The position numbers and the translations under genes were made by a program. From Stentor coeruleus (taxonomy: Eukaryota; Ciliophora; Heterotrichea; Heterotrichida; Stentoridae): a stretch of 38,387 nt of DNA. The DNA is taken from assembly GCA_001970955.1 (NCBI GenBank), contig MPUH01000719.1, positions 1 to 38,387 of the forward strand, read 5' to 3'. Shown piece after piece: positions 18,249-27,926 of the stretch. The stretch's first letter is position 1; every line of letters starts with the position of its first letter. The notes under the pieces were generated by a model. It searched no databases. It saw nothing but the letters and a program-made list of their open reading frames with translations, and had not been told where the DNA came from.

Positions 18249-19055
18249 ATGTTATTGGCTAAAGATTGCATTTCGCTAGTATTGCCTGACAGCCAAATCA
18301 ATGCCAAGATAAAGTACTTAGATAAGTCTATTTTTCTTCAAACACTCGAGCTGGAAAACACACTGCATGTGGGTTTTTATAAGAGACTCAATCTCACCAA
18401 CCTACAACCCTTTGCTATATTGAACCCTTTAGAAGCTTCAGTTGATCCTTTTGAGAAAATCGCAGCGACAGTTCAATACCTCTTCAGGAATGGTGCTGTT
18501 ATTTCCGCAACATCACTTGAGCTAATTGACTATGTTTTTATTTTATACCCTACAGAGTCACTAAGCCAAATCAGCCTTTCAGTGCTGAGTTTAAAGGATC
18601 TTTTAGGAGATGATGTTGCAGACTACATACAATATATAGAGAATATTAGACTTACATATAAACAGATTCACATTATTTACAGTAACGCTTTAGAAACTGA
18701 AAAATTTATCGGAACTGAGTCTGACAGTCTTGAAAAAAAATGTGAAAAAGCCTCAGAACAATGCAAAGATCTTTCAAAAATACTATTTAATCAAAAGCAA
18801 GAAGTTTGTCAGCTGTCAGAAGAATTCGACACATTAGAACAAGAATTTAAAGATTTAGAATGCCTGCACTGTAAGTGTAATTTGAGAAATGTTCTGTTTT
18901 TACCTTGTGGCCATCTTACACTATGCAATGATTGCCTTTTAACAGATTTCAATATAACTCCCAATTTACCTATTATCGACAGTAAGCTTAAATGCATGAA
19001 ATGCAAAAAGCTCGTAAGGCAGGCTTTAATCTCTATCACATTCTCGAATAAATAA
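18249..19055 (+). CDS. RING finger protein, probable E3 ubiquitin ligase
   Basis: 268 aa. The C-terminus has a C3HC4-type RING at about 205-255: ECLHCKCNLRNVLFLPCGHLTLC, NDCL, then KCMKCKKLV after a longer than usual spacer (about 20 residues between the third and fourth metal-ligand pairs). Residues about 155-200 form a coiled coil (EKKCEKASEQCKDLS, EEFDTLEQEF), as in many E3s that dimerise. The N-terminal 150 residues are mixed alpha/beta without a recognised domain. The initiator ATG at 18249 is the first in this frame; a nearby ATG at 18226 is in another frame and quickly stops. It is the last gene before a long empty stretch. Substrate and pathway unknown; the RING call is firm, the E3 activity inferred. 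Confidence 0.75.
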   Translation: MLLAKDCISLVLPDSQINAKIKYLDKSIFLQTLELENTLHVGFYKRLNLTNLQPFAILNPLEASVDPFEKIAATVQYLFRNGAVISATSLELIDYVFILYPTESLSQISLSVLSLKDLLGDDVADYIQYIENIRLTYKQIHIIYSNALETEKFIGTESDSLEKKCEKASEQCKDLSKILFNQKQEVCQLSEEFDTLEQEFKDLECLHCKCNLRNVLFLPCGHLTLCNDCLLTDFNITPNLPIIDSKLKCMKCKKLVRQALISITFSNK

Positions 19056-21934
19056 TTAGTGATAATTTTTTTTCTCACTAAACATTGGTAATTTCAACGA
19101 AAAAGTAAAAAAAGAACGAATTTTACTGTTAAAGCTCTTGTTTTTAGATATCTTTTTGAGACTTGATGACTATTTATCCTGGTGACATATTTATACCTTT
19201 AAGATTTTTTGTAAAAAACTTAAATAAGAAAACTTGGAAAATCTACTGTGTGAGTATTTTCCAGCGTTTCATGTAAACACAGTTAGACAAAGAGTTAAAG
19301 ACCTTAAGAAAACAGCTTAAAAGTGTGAAAAATTAAAATTTTATGAGTTCGTAATAATTTTCTAACTTTTTTAAAATTTTGTCAGAAGATAATTTTCGAA
19401 TAGGAGCTTTATGATTTTTAATTGAAATAGTACTTAGCTTCTTATTTTTGGTTATTACCTATAAGATTTTTCGAAAACTTTGTTTCCTGCAGAGTTGGCT
19501 ATTTGCTAAAAATTAAAATATTTTACTCTCAGATAAAGGAATTTGTATATATTTTAATGATAAACTTGATTTTTAACTAGATTCAGACTGTAATATTCAG
19601 GGGATTTAGGATTTTTTTTATTATTTTGAAGAACTTTTTCAAAGCTAATTATAAAGAAAATGTATTTGTATTTTATAATTATACCATAAGGTTTTGCTTA
19701 AAAAGCGCCAATAAGATGATTAGAATATTTTTCATTATTGCTCAGGATTCAAGAAAATATAGCAGAGTTTAAAGTTTGAAATTAACTAAAATATCGAAAG
19801 CATCAATCACAAATGTAAATACAAAGCATAAAATTTAATTTATTAAACTATAGTATGAATTTAATCTTATTATTAAGCTTAATAGTTTAGACTAGGCTCA
19901 GGGCTTTTAATATTACCAGAGGCATTAAATTTAATACTAAATATAATTATCACTAAATTTCAAAATAAAGGTAAAAATGTTCATATTTACTTACATAAAC
20001 ATTTTGAAACCCAACATTTTTGAAATGATACAAATTTTACATATATAAAAGATTGTGTTTCTCTATATATTAAGTGAATAAAGCAATATTTTAAAAGTTC
20101 ATATTTTGTCGTCGAATTTAAGAAAAATCACAAATATCAATAGAATAATGCACAAAGATATGAAAAAGCCTTTTAAGCATATATTTTATATAAATTAAAT
20201 ATAAAAATATAAATTTTGTCATTTCAGAAATCAATTGGGTAGTTTTTCCTATTGTGTAATATAATACAAAGAAATGTTAAAAATATTATAAGGGCCTCTT
20301 TATAGTCTGATTTTTATGCGGTAAATTTTTTAATGTGTATATTTTAATGAACTTATTATACAATCTGAATATAGTCTTGAGACAAAGATTGAAAAATAGT
20401 TATAAAATCAAAATATAAAAAGGAGGAAAATATAATTGTTGCAGCCACTATCAAAAAAATAACACAAGCTAAAAATGTCTCTGGCAAAAATAATTCAAAA
20501 TTACTCAAATATGCTTCTCCCGTCATAAATTTTGTGAGTAAATCTCAGAAAATCTAAGGAAATTATGCTTAGAATAAACTAATGGTAAGCTCCTTATAAA
20601 ATTCTTATGTCTAAGTCCTTAAAATATACTATAAACTTTCTCTTTGAGGTGCTACAGAAATAAAATTAAAGTTATCCAAGAAGTACCTCAAATAAATATA
20701 AAAATGCAGTTAGCATATGATAAAAAGTAAGACAAAAAGCGCTTCGTTTTAAAAGGAGTATGTCAGAAAATTTTATATAAAAGAAATCAAAACTATAGTC
20801 AATAACCTGAAATTGTAGTAAAAAATTTTTAAAGCAAACAAAAGTACACAGATTACAAAAGTAATCAAAAAGATATGAAAAAATAGATTATCCCTAATAG
20901 TTTATATAGATTTTACTTGATATAAGCTTAGAGTGTAGGATTAGAATATATCTAAAAATGATTAAAAAATTAGCAATTCTATCCTGGCTTATCCACCTAA
21001 AAACCATAATTCCAATAGCATTTTTGTGAGCTAGAATAAACTATAAGCTTGATAATACATTCTTAATATATAATCAAAAGCTTTGCATAAGAATAAGCCC
21101 ATAGATTCCAAAAATCAAGCATAAGACCGGGATGATTTGTTGTTCGCTACACTGTTTTCAAGTGTTATTCACTGATTCTGTTAGCGAGAATGGATAGAAA
21201 ATTTTCAAATAAGCACATTCTTGACATAAGGGAAAAGAAGATTTTAATTCAGAACTGGTTTTTATGACAATCTTTTACATGTGTATATTTTTTTCGAGTT
21301 CTGAGACTAAGATTTTCTTATTAGAAGATAATGAATTGACTAGAGATATTATCCATAGAGGAGTGGAATGTGACTAAGATTCAGGATAGAGAAAGATCTT
21401 ATTATAGGATAAAATTCGAGAAAAACTAGTTCTTTAGGGTATTGATAGAGGAGTGTTTTTTGAAAACTTAAGACTTTGACCTCCATTTTTTAATCTTGGG
21501 ACTTGATAGAGTGTGTTGTAATTAATTAAGATTTATGCTGTGGTGGCATTAGAATGTAATTTTTAAAAGATAAAAGTTTATATGATTATTTTTTAGATTA
21601 GTACAGGAACTTTATATACATAAATTTTTCAATCAAAAATTTTCATTAATTTTTTTTTTCAAAGTAAAAGGTTTGCGATTTTTATTTGTAAAAGTAAGTC
21701 TAAGCTAAATTATTATTACAGCATCAAACGATAAAAGGGAAATATAACTTATAAACACAAAATAAAAAGCCTATGAATAATCATTTTTTTCAATACATAA
21801 ACATAACAGTTAATCAAAGTTTTAAGAATACCCATATAAAAAGTTTAGAAAGCTCATAAATCAATATTTAATCTATCATCATAAATCTTATAAATTAATA
21901 ATATTCTATTAACCCTATCTCCCTTCATAAACTA
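19056..21934. other. 2.9-kb region without recognisable genes
   Basis: The longest empty stretch of the window, very AT-rich with dense stops in all six frames. The best open segment without an ATG (about 20395-20555, plus strand, ending SPVINFVSKSQKI) is about 47 codons, within chance expectation for this length. No tRNA-like B box, CRISPR-like array or clear tandem repeat seen. It may hold non-coding RNAs or a fully decayed locus, but nothing shows this. Confidence 0.5.
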
Positions 21935-24541
21935 TTAATACACCATTACTGACTTATACATCATCCTATGATATGTATCTTCGTTAGGTATATTAAAAGC
22001 TTCCTGAACATATTTCGGCACTAATTTTATAAGGTTTTGCAATGACTTCTCAAGCTTAACCTTCAAACTCTTCCCTGCTTCTGTATCTCTCATATCACAA
22101 ACTCTAGAAAGTGCTTCCAAAAACTCCACAAAATTCATTTCAAAATGCTTTTTCTTATAATATTCATCAACTTGAGTCATCATCGCTTGAACATAGCAAA
22201 AGCTTACTTCTCTATTACAAATACTATCTGTTAGCAACTCACTATCTTTACAAAGATCATAAAATTCTTCAAGACACATGAATTTTTTACACCCAGGAAG
22301 GGTTTTGCGACCTGAGTATTTTTGGAATACTGGATCAAGTATCGGCTTATAGCATTTTAGTACAAGATCAACTTCTTCACAGAAATAAAAAGTTTCTCTC
22401 CACCAATTACTATTCATAGAGCTAATTGTGTTATTTTGATAATTAGCGATATTTGGTAAGATATGGTCTTCCATAAGTTTTTTTATAGATTTATGAACAT
22501 TTTTGCATAGTTTGTTTCGAACGTATTTGTCATTAGCTATTCTTAAGATGAGTTCTAAAAGTTCATATCGGACTAAGGCACTACCAGGATTGAAAAGCTG
22601 ATCTTTACGTGTAGGTACATTTGTTGAGTTCCAGTTAACACCAAAATCACTAACAAGATAATATTGATCAATTATATTGCATTGATATAAAAAATCAGTT
22701 ATAGTATTGCTGCCTATAGAAAAAACTTCAGAGCCAGAAAAGCTAGACATTGTCTTGTAGCAAAGTCTTAAATGGACATACATAGACTTCAGATATGCTT
22801 TAGTCTTTTTTTTATCCTTTGGGTCTCTGATAAAGGTTTCCAACCTACTCATCTCCCAGTCTAACTCAAAGCAATTGTCTAAAATTTTCTGAGTTTCCCT
22901 AACATAGTCTTTAAATATAGAAGTTTCAAATCTCCAAGGAATCCTTTCTTCAGTTTTTTCGTGGGTGTAAATATCCCTAAACCTCGGTCTTGTGTCAAAA
23001 GGATTTTGAACATTCATGACAATCCCTTTAGGTTTAAAGGTATTCATTAAATTAACTTCAGCAATAAATCCGTTAGGCAAATTGTGTGTATGCCCACAAT
23101 GAGTATTAATAACTGTATGTTCACTTGATAAAAATACCTCAGTATTATTTGATAAGAAAAAATTAATAGATTTTGGTGGCAGAGATCTGGTTATCTCATA
23201 TTTATTGTTTTGATTAAACAGTATATAAGGGGAAAAGTTATCACAATCCAAATGAATAAACACTGGTGGTTGGCGATTTAAAGTAAATACAAGTTTGACT
23301 TCAACCCATTTCCCACAAATCCAACAATTGTCTGTAAGTTTTTTCTGCTGGAACATCCTTTTGAAAAGCAGACCATTTTCTATTGTTTTCTGTTTGGACT
23401 TAACATTCAAAAATCCATTACTATCGATTTTACAATTGTTCCCTTCCATATGAAGACCTAGTATTTGATGATTGTGCTTAAGTGCTTCACCTAAAATCAA
23501 ACTTTCATCAACTGTAAAATAATTATAAGACAAGTCTAAATGCAGGAGTTCACGTTGTTTTGCTAGAACTGACGCAATTTTTTCTATTTCTTCTAATTTG
23601 GCGCTACTTCCAATTGAGTTCCAAGACAAGTCCAATTCTCTAAGGGTGTAGTTTTTCTCTATACCTTCGAAAATCATCGCCCCTGATGTAGGACAGAAAT
23701 TATTCCAATGTAAATCAAGTTTTAAAATTTGACTATTTTCCGACAACGCATCTCTTATCACTTGAGCTGTTAACCTTGTCAACCCATTTTTTGCCAAGTT
23801 TACTGAAGTTAATGATACATTGTTTTTAAAATTCTCAACCAAATTCGCTATATAAATTTCTTTTGTGCTCACATGTTCTAGATTCAGTTTAATTAAAGAT
23901 GAATTGTCTTTTGCTACCATTGATATGATAATTTCTATTGACTTTGACCCAAGTTGATTATATGATATATTCAGTTCTTTTAATCTGCATGGGAAAATTC
24001 GGTTTAAGATCTCATAAGCTCCTTTTTCTGTAAGTCTATTATTTTTAAGGTTGATATTTTCGATTGAATTAACGTGTTGGAGCCCTTTAGATAGTGCTGA
24101 AGCATAGTTGTCACCTATAGAAAACCCTTGAAGGTCTATACAAGACTCACTACCTTTAGATCTGACAATGCCGAAAGGTTGCGGTTTTAGATTCTTAGTT
24201 TCGATTTCTTGTAAATAGGCTATGTTTGGAGTATTTTCTAAGTGATCAAACTTATTCCGTTCTGTTATTAGTGGAAGATGCTTGTAAGAGTCATAAAATT
24301 CCATTTTGGCTTCAAGGCCGATTGGACCTTTATATTGCTCCATACAACCTTGCCTTTTGGTTTCTCGAGACTTAAGAAGTACTTTCTTTATTGTTTTTGC
24401 TTGTCGGTCTAATGAAAAGTTTGTACGNTTTGCTTGTCGGTCTAATGAAAAGTTTGTACGTGATGAAGGCATGGAGACAAAATTAACATGCTTTGATCTG
24501 CTTGTGATGATTAGGGGTAGGCTAGTATTTTTACTGTGCAT
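21935..24541 (-). CDS. RNI-type leucine-rich repeat protein with large C-terminal helical domain
   Basis: 868 aa as written, about 857 after removing the duplicated 33 bp (32 bp plus N) at 24396-24460, which is in frame. Residues about 125-375 hold around eight ribonuclease-inhibitor-type LRRs of 27-30 residues, for example NINLKNNRLTEKGAYEIL, ELNISYNQLGSKSIEII, KLDLHWNNFCPTSGA, ELDLSWNSIGSSAK, and HLDLSYNYF. A C-W-I-C-G-K-W strand region follows. The last 450 residues have no named domain but include NPGSALVRYELLELILRIAND and MNFVEFLEALSRVCD, the latter resembling a degenerate EF-hand helix pair. Similar LRR-plus-helical proteins are numerous in ciliates; some relatives are axonemal, which is only a hint here. 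It is divergent from the SKP1-like gene. Confidence 0.75.
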   Translation of the reverse strand: MHSKNTSLPLIITSRSKHVNFVSMPSSRTNFSLDRQAXRTNFSLDRQAKTIKKVLLKSRETKRQGCMEQYKGPIGLEAKMEFYDSYKHLPLITERNKFDHLENTPNIAYLQEIETKNLKPQPFGIVRSKGSESCIDLQGFSIGDNYASALSKGLQHVNSIENINLKNNRLTEKGAYEILNRIFPCRLKELNISYNQLGSKSIEIIISMVAKDNSSLIKLNLEHVSTKEIYIANLVENFKNNVSLTSVNLAKNGLTRLTAQVIRDALSENSQILKLDLHWNNFCPTSGAMIFEGIEKNYTLRELDLSWNSIGSSAKLEEIEKIASVLAKQRELLHLDLSYNYFTVDESLILGEALKHNHQILGLHMEGNNCKIDSNGFLNVKSKQKTIENGLLFKRMFQQKKLTDNCWICGKWVEVKLVFTLNRQPPVFIHLDCDNFSPYILFNQNNKYEITRSLPPKSINFFLSNNTEVFLSSEHTVINTHCGHTHNLPNGFIAEVNLMNTFKPKGIVMNVQNPFDTRPRFRDIYTHEKTEERIPWRFETSIFKDYVRETQKILDNCFELDWEMSRLETFIRDPKDKKKTKAYLKSMYVHLRLCYKTMSSFSGSEVFSIGSNTITDFLYQCNIIDQYYLVSDFGVNWNSTNVPTRKDQLFNPGSALVRYELLELILRIANDKYVRNKLCKNVHKSIKKLMEDHILPNIANYQNNTISSMNSNWWRETFYFCEEVDLVLKCYKPILDPVFQKYSGRKTLPGCKKFMCLEEFYDLCKDSELLTDSICNREVSFCYVQAMMTQVDEYYKKKHFEMNFVEFLEALSRVCDMRDTEAGKSLKVKLEKSLQNLIKLVPKYVQEAFNIPNEDTYHRMMYKSVMVY
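24396..24460. repeat. 32-bp duplication flanking a single N (assembly join)
   Basis: The 32 bases at 24396-24427 recur exactly at 24429-24460, with an N at 24428. This is what results when two contigs with overlapping ends are joined by a placeholder. The join adds 33 bp, in frame, to the LRR gene near its N-terminus (a repeated RTNFSLDRQA), which should be collapsed. Confidence 0.92.
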
Positions 24542-24947
24542 TGATTTAACTATTATAATTGTTTTATTAGATTTAGGATTATATGTGATGGCTTAAGGAT
24601 AAGGAGATTATTGGATTTTAAATGATAAATTATAAAGTTTGAAGTGTTGAAATAAGGCTAAGGAAGGTCAGATGTTTTGATTAGAGAAATTCATTTGAAA
24701 GATAAAAGGATGGTATTTGGATTTAGGTTAGATTAAAGATTAAGCAAAAAACTTATTTAAAAATATATATATACAGATATAAAGGTTCGCTAGGGAATTT
24801 AGTATTTAGAGAGTGTATAATATAAATATAGCACTTTCAATATAATAAAATTTTATTCCCTCCCAAGAACATCAATTTCAATGCTCAGTATTCTATATTA
24901 GCCTAACTGTTAGCATTTTATTTATTATCTCAGAAGTTTTTATATAA
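24542..24947. promoter_or_regulatory. shared upstream region of LRR and SKP1-like genes
   Basis: 406 nt between divergent starts. The left half (about 24545-24740) is G-rich and C-poor on the plus strand; the right end (about 24840-24947) is C-rich. This is the same flip seen at 11231-11982. No specific element recognised. Confidence 0.5.
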
Positions 24948-25448
24948 ATGTCTGACTCAATTACCCTAATCACAAAGGAAAACGAAAAAATGAAAGTCAA
25001 CAACGGTATAGCTCGAATGAGTGATTTAATCAAGGGTATTGGTGAAGACTCTAGCAATGAAGAAATCCCAATTGAGCAAATTAAAAAATCAACCCTTGAA
25101 CTTATAATAACCTATGCTGAGCATCATAATTATCGTAATCCTGAACCTATTCCTAGTCCTTTACAAACTAATGATATCGGCACTTGTATTGATGATTGGA
25201 CAGCAAGATTTATCAATAATCTTCGGGCAGAAGAATTTAGTGAGCTTTTAGCAGCAGCTAATTATCTTCAAATGAAATCACTTTTAGGAGTTTTATTAGC
25301 TTTTACTGCAAGTAAAGTAAAAGATAAACCGATTGATGAACTTAGACAGGCTTTTTCTATACAAGATGAGCTTACAGAAGATACTGAAGAAAAGCTTTTG
25401 GAAGAGTTTTCTAGTTTAATCTGCCTTAAATTCCTCACATCTAAGTAG
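24948..25448 (+). CDS. SKP1-like subunit of SCF ubiquitin ligases (divergent)
   Basis: 166 aa, the usual SKP1 length. The N-terminal BTB/POZ-like half has the start SITLITKENEKMKV and the linker to CIDDWTARFIN. The C-terminal F-box-binding half has FSELLAAANYLQMKSLLGVLLAFTASKVKDKPIDELRQAFSIQDELTED, matching the SKP1 pattern of LAANYLDIKGLL and T.EEIR..F.I.NDFT. SKP1 bridges CUL1 and F-box proteins. The conserved C-terminal ENQWC segment is replaced by EFSSLICLKFL, and the acidic loop is reduced, so this is either a diverged SKP1 or a specialised paralogue. The start ATG at 24948 follows a C-rich leader. With two RING proteins also in the window, ubiquitination genes are common here, but no functional link is implied. 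Confidence 0.85.
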   Translation: MSDSITLITKENEKMKVNNGIARMSDLIKGIGEDSSNEEIPIEQIKKSTLELIITYAEHHNYRNPEPIPSPLQTNDIGTCIDDWTARFINNLRAEEFSELLAAANYLQMKSLLGVLLAFTASKVKDKPIDELRQAFSIQDELTEDTEEKLLEEFSSLICLKFLTSK

Positions 25449-25652
25449 GTTTATTATTGAAGTTTAATGTAATGAGGAATGCAGATATAGGATTTTAAGG
25501 TTCTTTTATTTTTGTAGAAGTTTTTGTAAGTTTAGGATAATGCTTTTAGATTTTTTAGTTTGATTTATTTCAAGTTATTGGCTCATAACTTTTTTCCTTT
25601 AAAGACAAATATCTTACTGATAAGCTTTTAATTATTAGCTATCTTTATACTA

Positions 25653-27926
25653 ATGTCAGGATTTAATTCTGGATCACCATCTCAAGGGGGATTTCAGGGA
25701 AGTTTATTTGGAGGGGGAAAGCCGACTGGAAATTTATTCGGAAATCAAGCTTCAAGTGGATTTTCTGGCCCAACAGGAAGTGGAGGCTTTTCTGGAGCTT
25801 CTAGCCAGCCAGGTGGATTTTCTAACACAGGAGGAGGCTTTTCTGGAGCTCCTAGTCAGCCGGGTGGATTTTCTAACGCAGGAGCAGGCTTTGCTGGACC
25901 TCCTAATCAGCCGAGTGGATATCCTAGCACAGGGGGAGGTTTTACTGGAGCTCCTAGTCAGCCGAGTGGATTTTCTAACACAACAGGAAGTTTTGCTGGA
26001 GCTCCCAATCAGCCTGTAAGTGGATTTTCTGGTATGGCAGGAAGTGGTGGAGGATTTAAATCAAACTCAGGCTTTCAAAGTGGAGTGCAACCTGGTTTAG
26101 GAGGTCCACCATCTATTCCACCAAATACAGGGACTTTATTTGGCCAAAATACTACTGGCACTAGCTTATTCAGTACAAATTTGCAACCAGGAAATGTAGC
26201 TCCTAATGTTGGTGGGTTTAATACTCAGCCTACTGGGCTATTTGCAAGCGCAACAAAACCAATGAATAATTCTGGCAATGCCGGTATAGTGTTACAAACT
26301 ACACCTGCTCCAAATCAACCTATTTTTGGTGGCAGCAATCCTCCTACAGGATCAATTTTTGGGAACACCAACCCTTCAGCCAATCTCAGTAATGCTCCAA
26401 AAACAACTGGCGCATTTACAGATATTCCGCAGACATCAGGATTTAATCAAACAGCAAATCCTAACCAGCCACCAGGAAGTTTGAATTCTGGAAATAATAT
26501 TACAGGGTTTTCAGGATCCGCTTTTGCTCCTCAGCAAGGTGGAGGTAATAATCCCAACTTGACTCCGGCTCCTCAGATTGGAAATGTAGGCAATTTATTT
26601 GGAAGCAACACTACTTCAGGACAACCAAATGGAGCTAATCTATTCAATAAAACTTCTACGTCTCAACCATCAGGTAATGTTTTTGGTAGCAATTCTAGTT
26701 CACAGCCAAATCCCACAAATCTTTTTGGGTCTAATACTCAATCACCAAACTTAATTGGAGGGCCTACTTCTTTGACACAACCAAGCTTGTTTAGTAATCC
26801 AGGACAAAATCTAGGAAACACTTCATTGACTAATCCTTCTCCTACACAAAATCTTTCTTCTGAGACAAAGCCAGGAAGTTCATTAACGCAAGCTGAACCT
26901 CTAAGTGGAAATACACCTGTAACTCAGCCAGGAAATATTTCAGGGCAGATGTTTGGAAACACTCCTAATTCTAATTCATCTGTTACTGGAAACTCACTTT
27001 TTGCATCACAACCAAAAACTGGCAATGGAGCTATTTTTGGAAGTACACCATCTTCACAACCAGTACAAAGTCCATCTTTATTTAGCAATCCTTCAGTTTC
27101 ACAACCAGCTTCTAGTAGCTCTCTGTTTGGCAATCCTCAAACTTCTCAACCAGCTCCTAGCAATTCTTTATTCAACAATCCTCCATCTTCTCAACCAGCT
27201 TCAAATGGGTTGCCCTTAAATAATCCCCAAACTTCTCAATCAGTTCCAGGATCCCTTTTTAAAAGCAATTCAACTCCACAGCCTGGTTCAAGCGGAACTT
27301 CTCTTCTCAGTGCTCCATCTTCGCAGCCTCTAAACCCTTCAACTCAAGCTGGAGGACTCAATGCAACTCCAAAAGCACCTCAACCTTCTGAATCTGCAGC
27401 CAAAATACTTGATGATACAAATAAAGAAATTATTAGCAAGCAGAGAGTTTGCAAGTTTTTATCAGACAATAAAGTTGAACTTGAAAAACATTTTATTCAC
27501 TTCAAAGATATTTCCAATCGTACTCTCGAATTCGAATTAAGCAATTTCCTTATCCAAAATGATCTTATAAAACTCTCTGAGAATATCTCAAAGATGAAAA
27601 AGTCCCAACAAGATTTTAATGATGAACTGTCTCTTATTGAAGCTGAAACAAATAGCTATAATAACTTTCTTGATGCTATCAACAAAGAACTTGATGAAAA
27701 ATGCTCTCATCTTTTTAAGCATAATCAAGAAATAAGTGTTTATGACAAAACTGCAGAAATTAGTAAGAAGATAAACAATCTGGAATTCGGAATGGAAGAA
27801 ATTGTTAAAAAACTCAATAAATATGATGATGAATCAGAACCCTTTGCTGCTGAAATAGAAAATAATTTAGATGCTATGCTTGACTCACTAAACTGGATAG
27901 AAAGCAAAATTGTAAGATTTATTTAG
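25653..27926 (+). CDS. FG-repeat nucleoporin, Nup62/Nsp1 type
   Basis: 757 aa in one exon. Residues 1-150 are a Gly/Ser/Pro tandem repeat of about 19 residues (GGFSGAPSQPGGFSNTG type). Residues about 150-560 are Asn/Gln/Ser/Pro-rich with many FG, LFG and IFG dipeptides (SLFGN, NLFGS, IFGSTPSS). The last 190 residues are a charged coiled coil (AAKILDDTNKEI, LIKLSENISKMKKSQQDF, ISKKINNLEFGMEEIV) matching the Nsp1/Nup62 C-terminal domain, which anchors the protein in the central channel with Nup54- and Nup58-type partners. FG repeats form the permeability barrier and bind transport receptors. Length is close to other Nup62/Nsp1 homologues. The family is firm; whether it serves the macronuclear or micronuclear pore, a distinction known in ciliates, cannot be told from sequence alone. 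Confidence 0.88.
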   Translation: MSGFNSGSPSQGGFQGSLFGGGKPTGNLFGNQASSGFSGPTGSGGFSGASSQPGGFSNTGGGFSGAPSQPGGFSNAGAGFAGPPNQPSGYPSTGGGFTGAPSQPSGFSNTTGSFAGAPNQPVSGFSGMAGSGGGFKSNSGFQSGVQPGLGGPPSIPPNTGTLFGQNTTGTSLFSTNLQPGNVAPNVGGFNTQPTGLFASATKPMNNSGNAGIVLQTTPAPNQPIFGGSNPPTGSIFGNTNPSANLSNAPKTTGAFTDIPQTSGFNQTANPNQPPGSLNSGNNITGFSGSAFAPQQGGGNNPNLTPAPQIGNVGNLFGSNTTSGQPNGANLFNKTSTSQPSGNVFGSNSSSQPNPTNLFGSNTQSPNLIGGPTSLTQPSLFSNPGQNLGNTSLTNPSPTQNLSSETKPGSSLTQAEPLSGNTPVTQPGNISGQMFGNTPNSNSSVTGNSLFASQPKTGNGAIFGSTPSSQPVQSPSLFSNPSVSQPASSSSLFGNPQTSQPAPSNSLFNNPPSSQPASNGLPLNNPQTSQSVPGSLFKSNSTPQPGSSGTSLLSAPSSQPLNPSTQAGGLNATPKAPQPSESAAKILDDTNKEIISKQRVCKFLSDNKVELEKHFIHFKDISNRTLEFELSNFLIQNDLIKLSENISKMKKSQQDFNDELSLIEAETNSYNNFLDAINKELDEKCSHLFKHNQEISVYDKTAEISKKINNLEFGMEEIVKKLNKYDDESEPFAAEIENNLDAMLDSLNWIESKIVRFI

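Noticed and set aside
20395-20555. 47-codon open segment ending SPVINFVSKSQKI
   Set aside because: No ATG, no homology recognised, and a segment of this length is expected by chance in 2.9 kb over six frames.
24306-24596. 96-codon plus-strand frame opposite the LRR gene start
   Set aside because: It is the antisense of a well-supported LRR gene and is carried by the artefactual duplication around the N.
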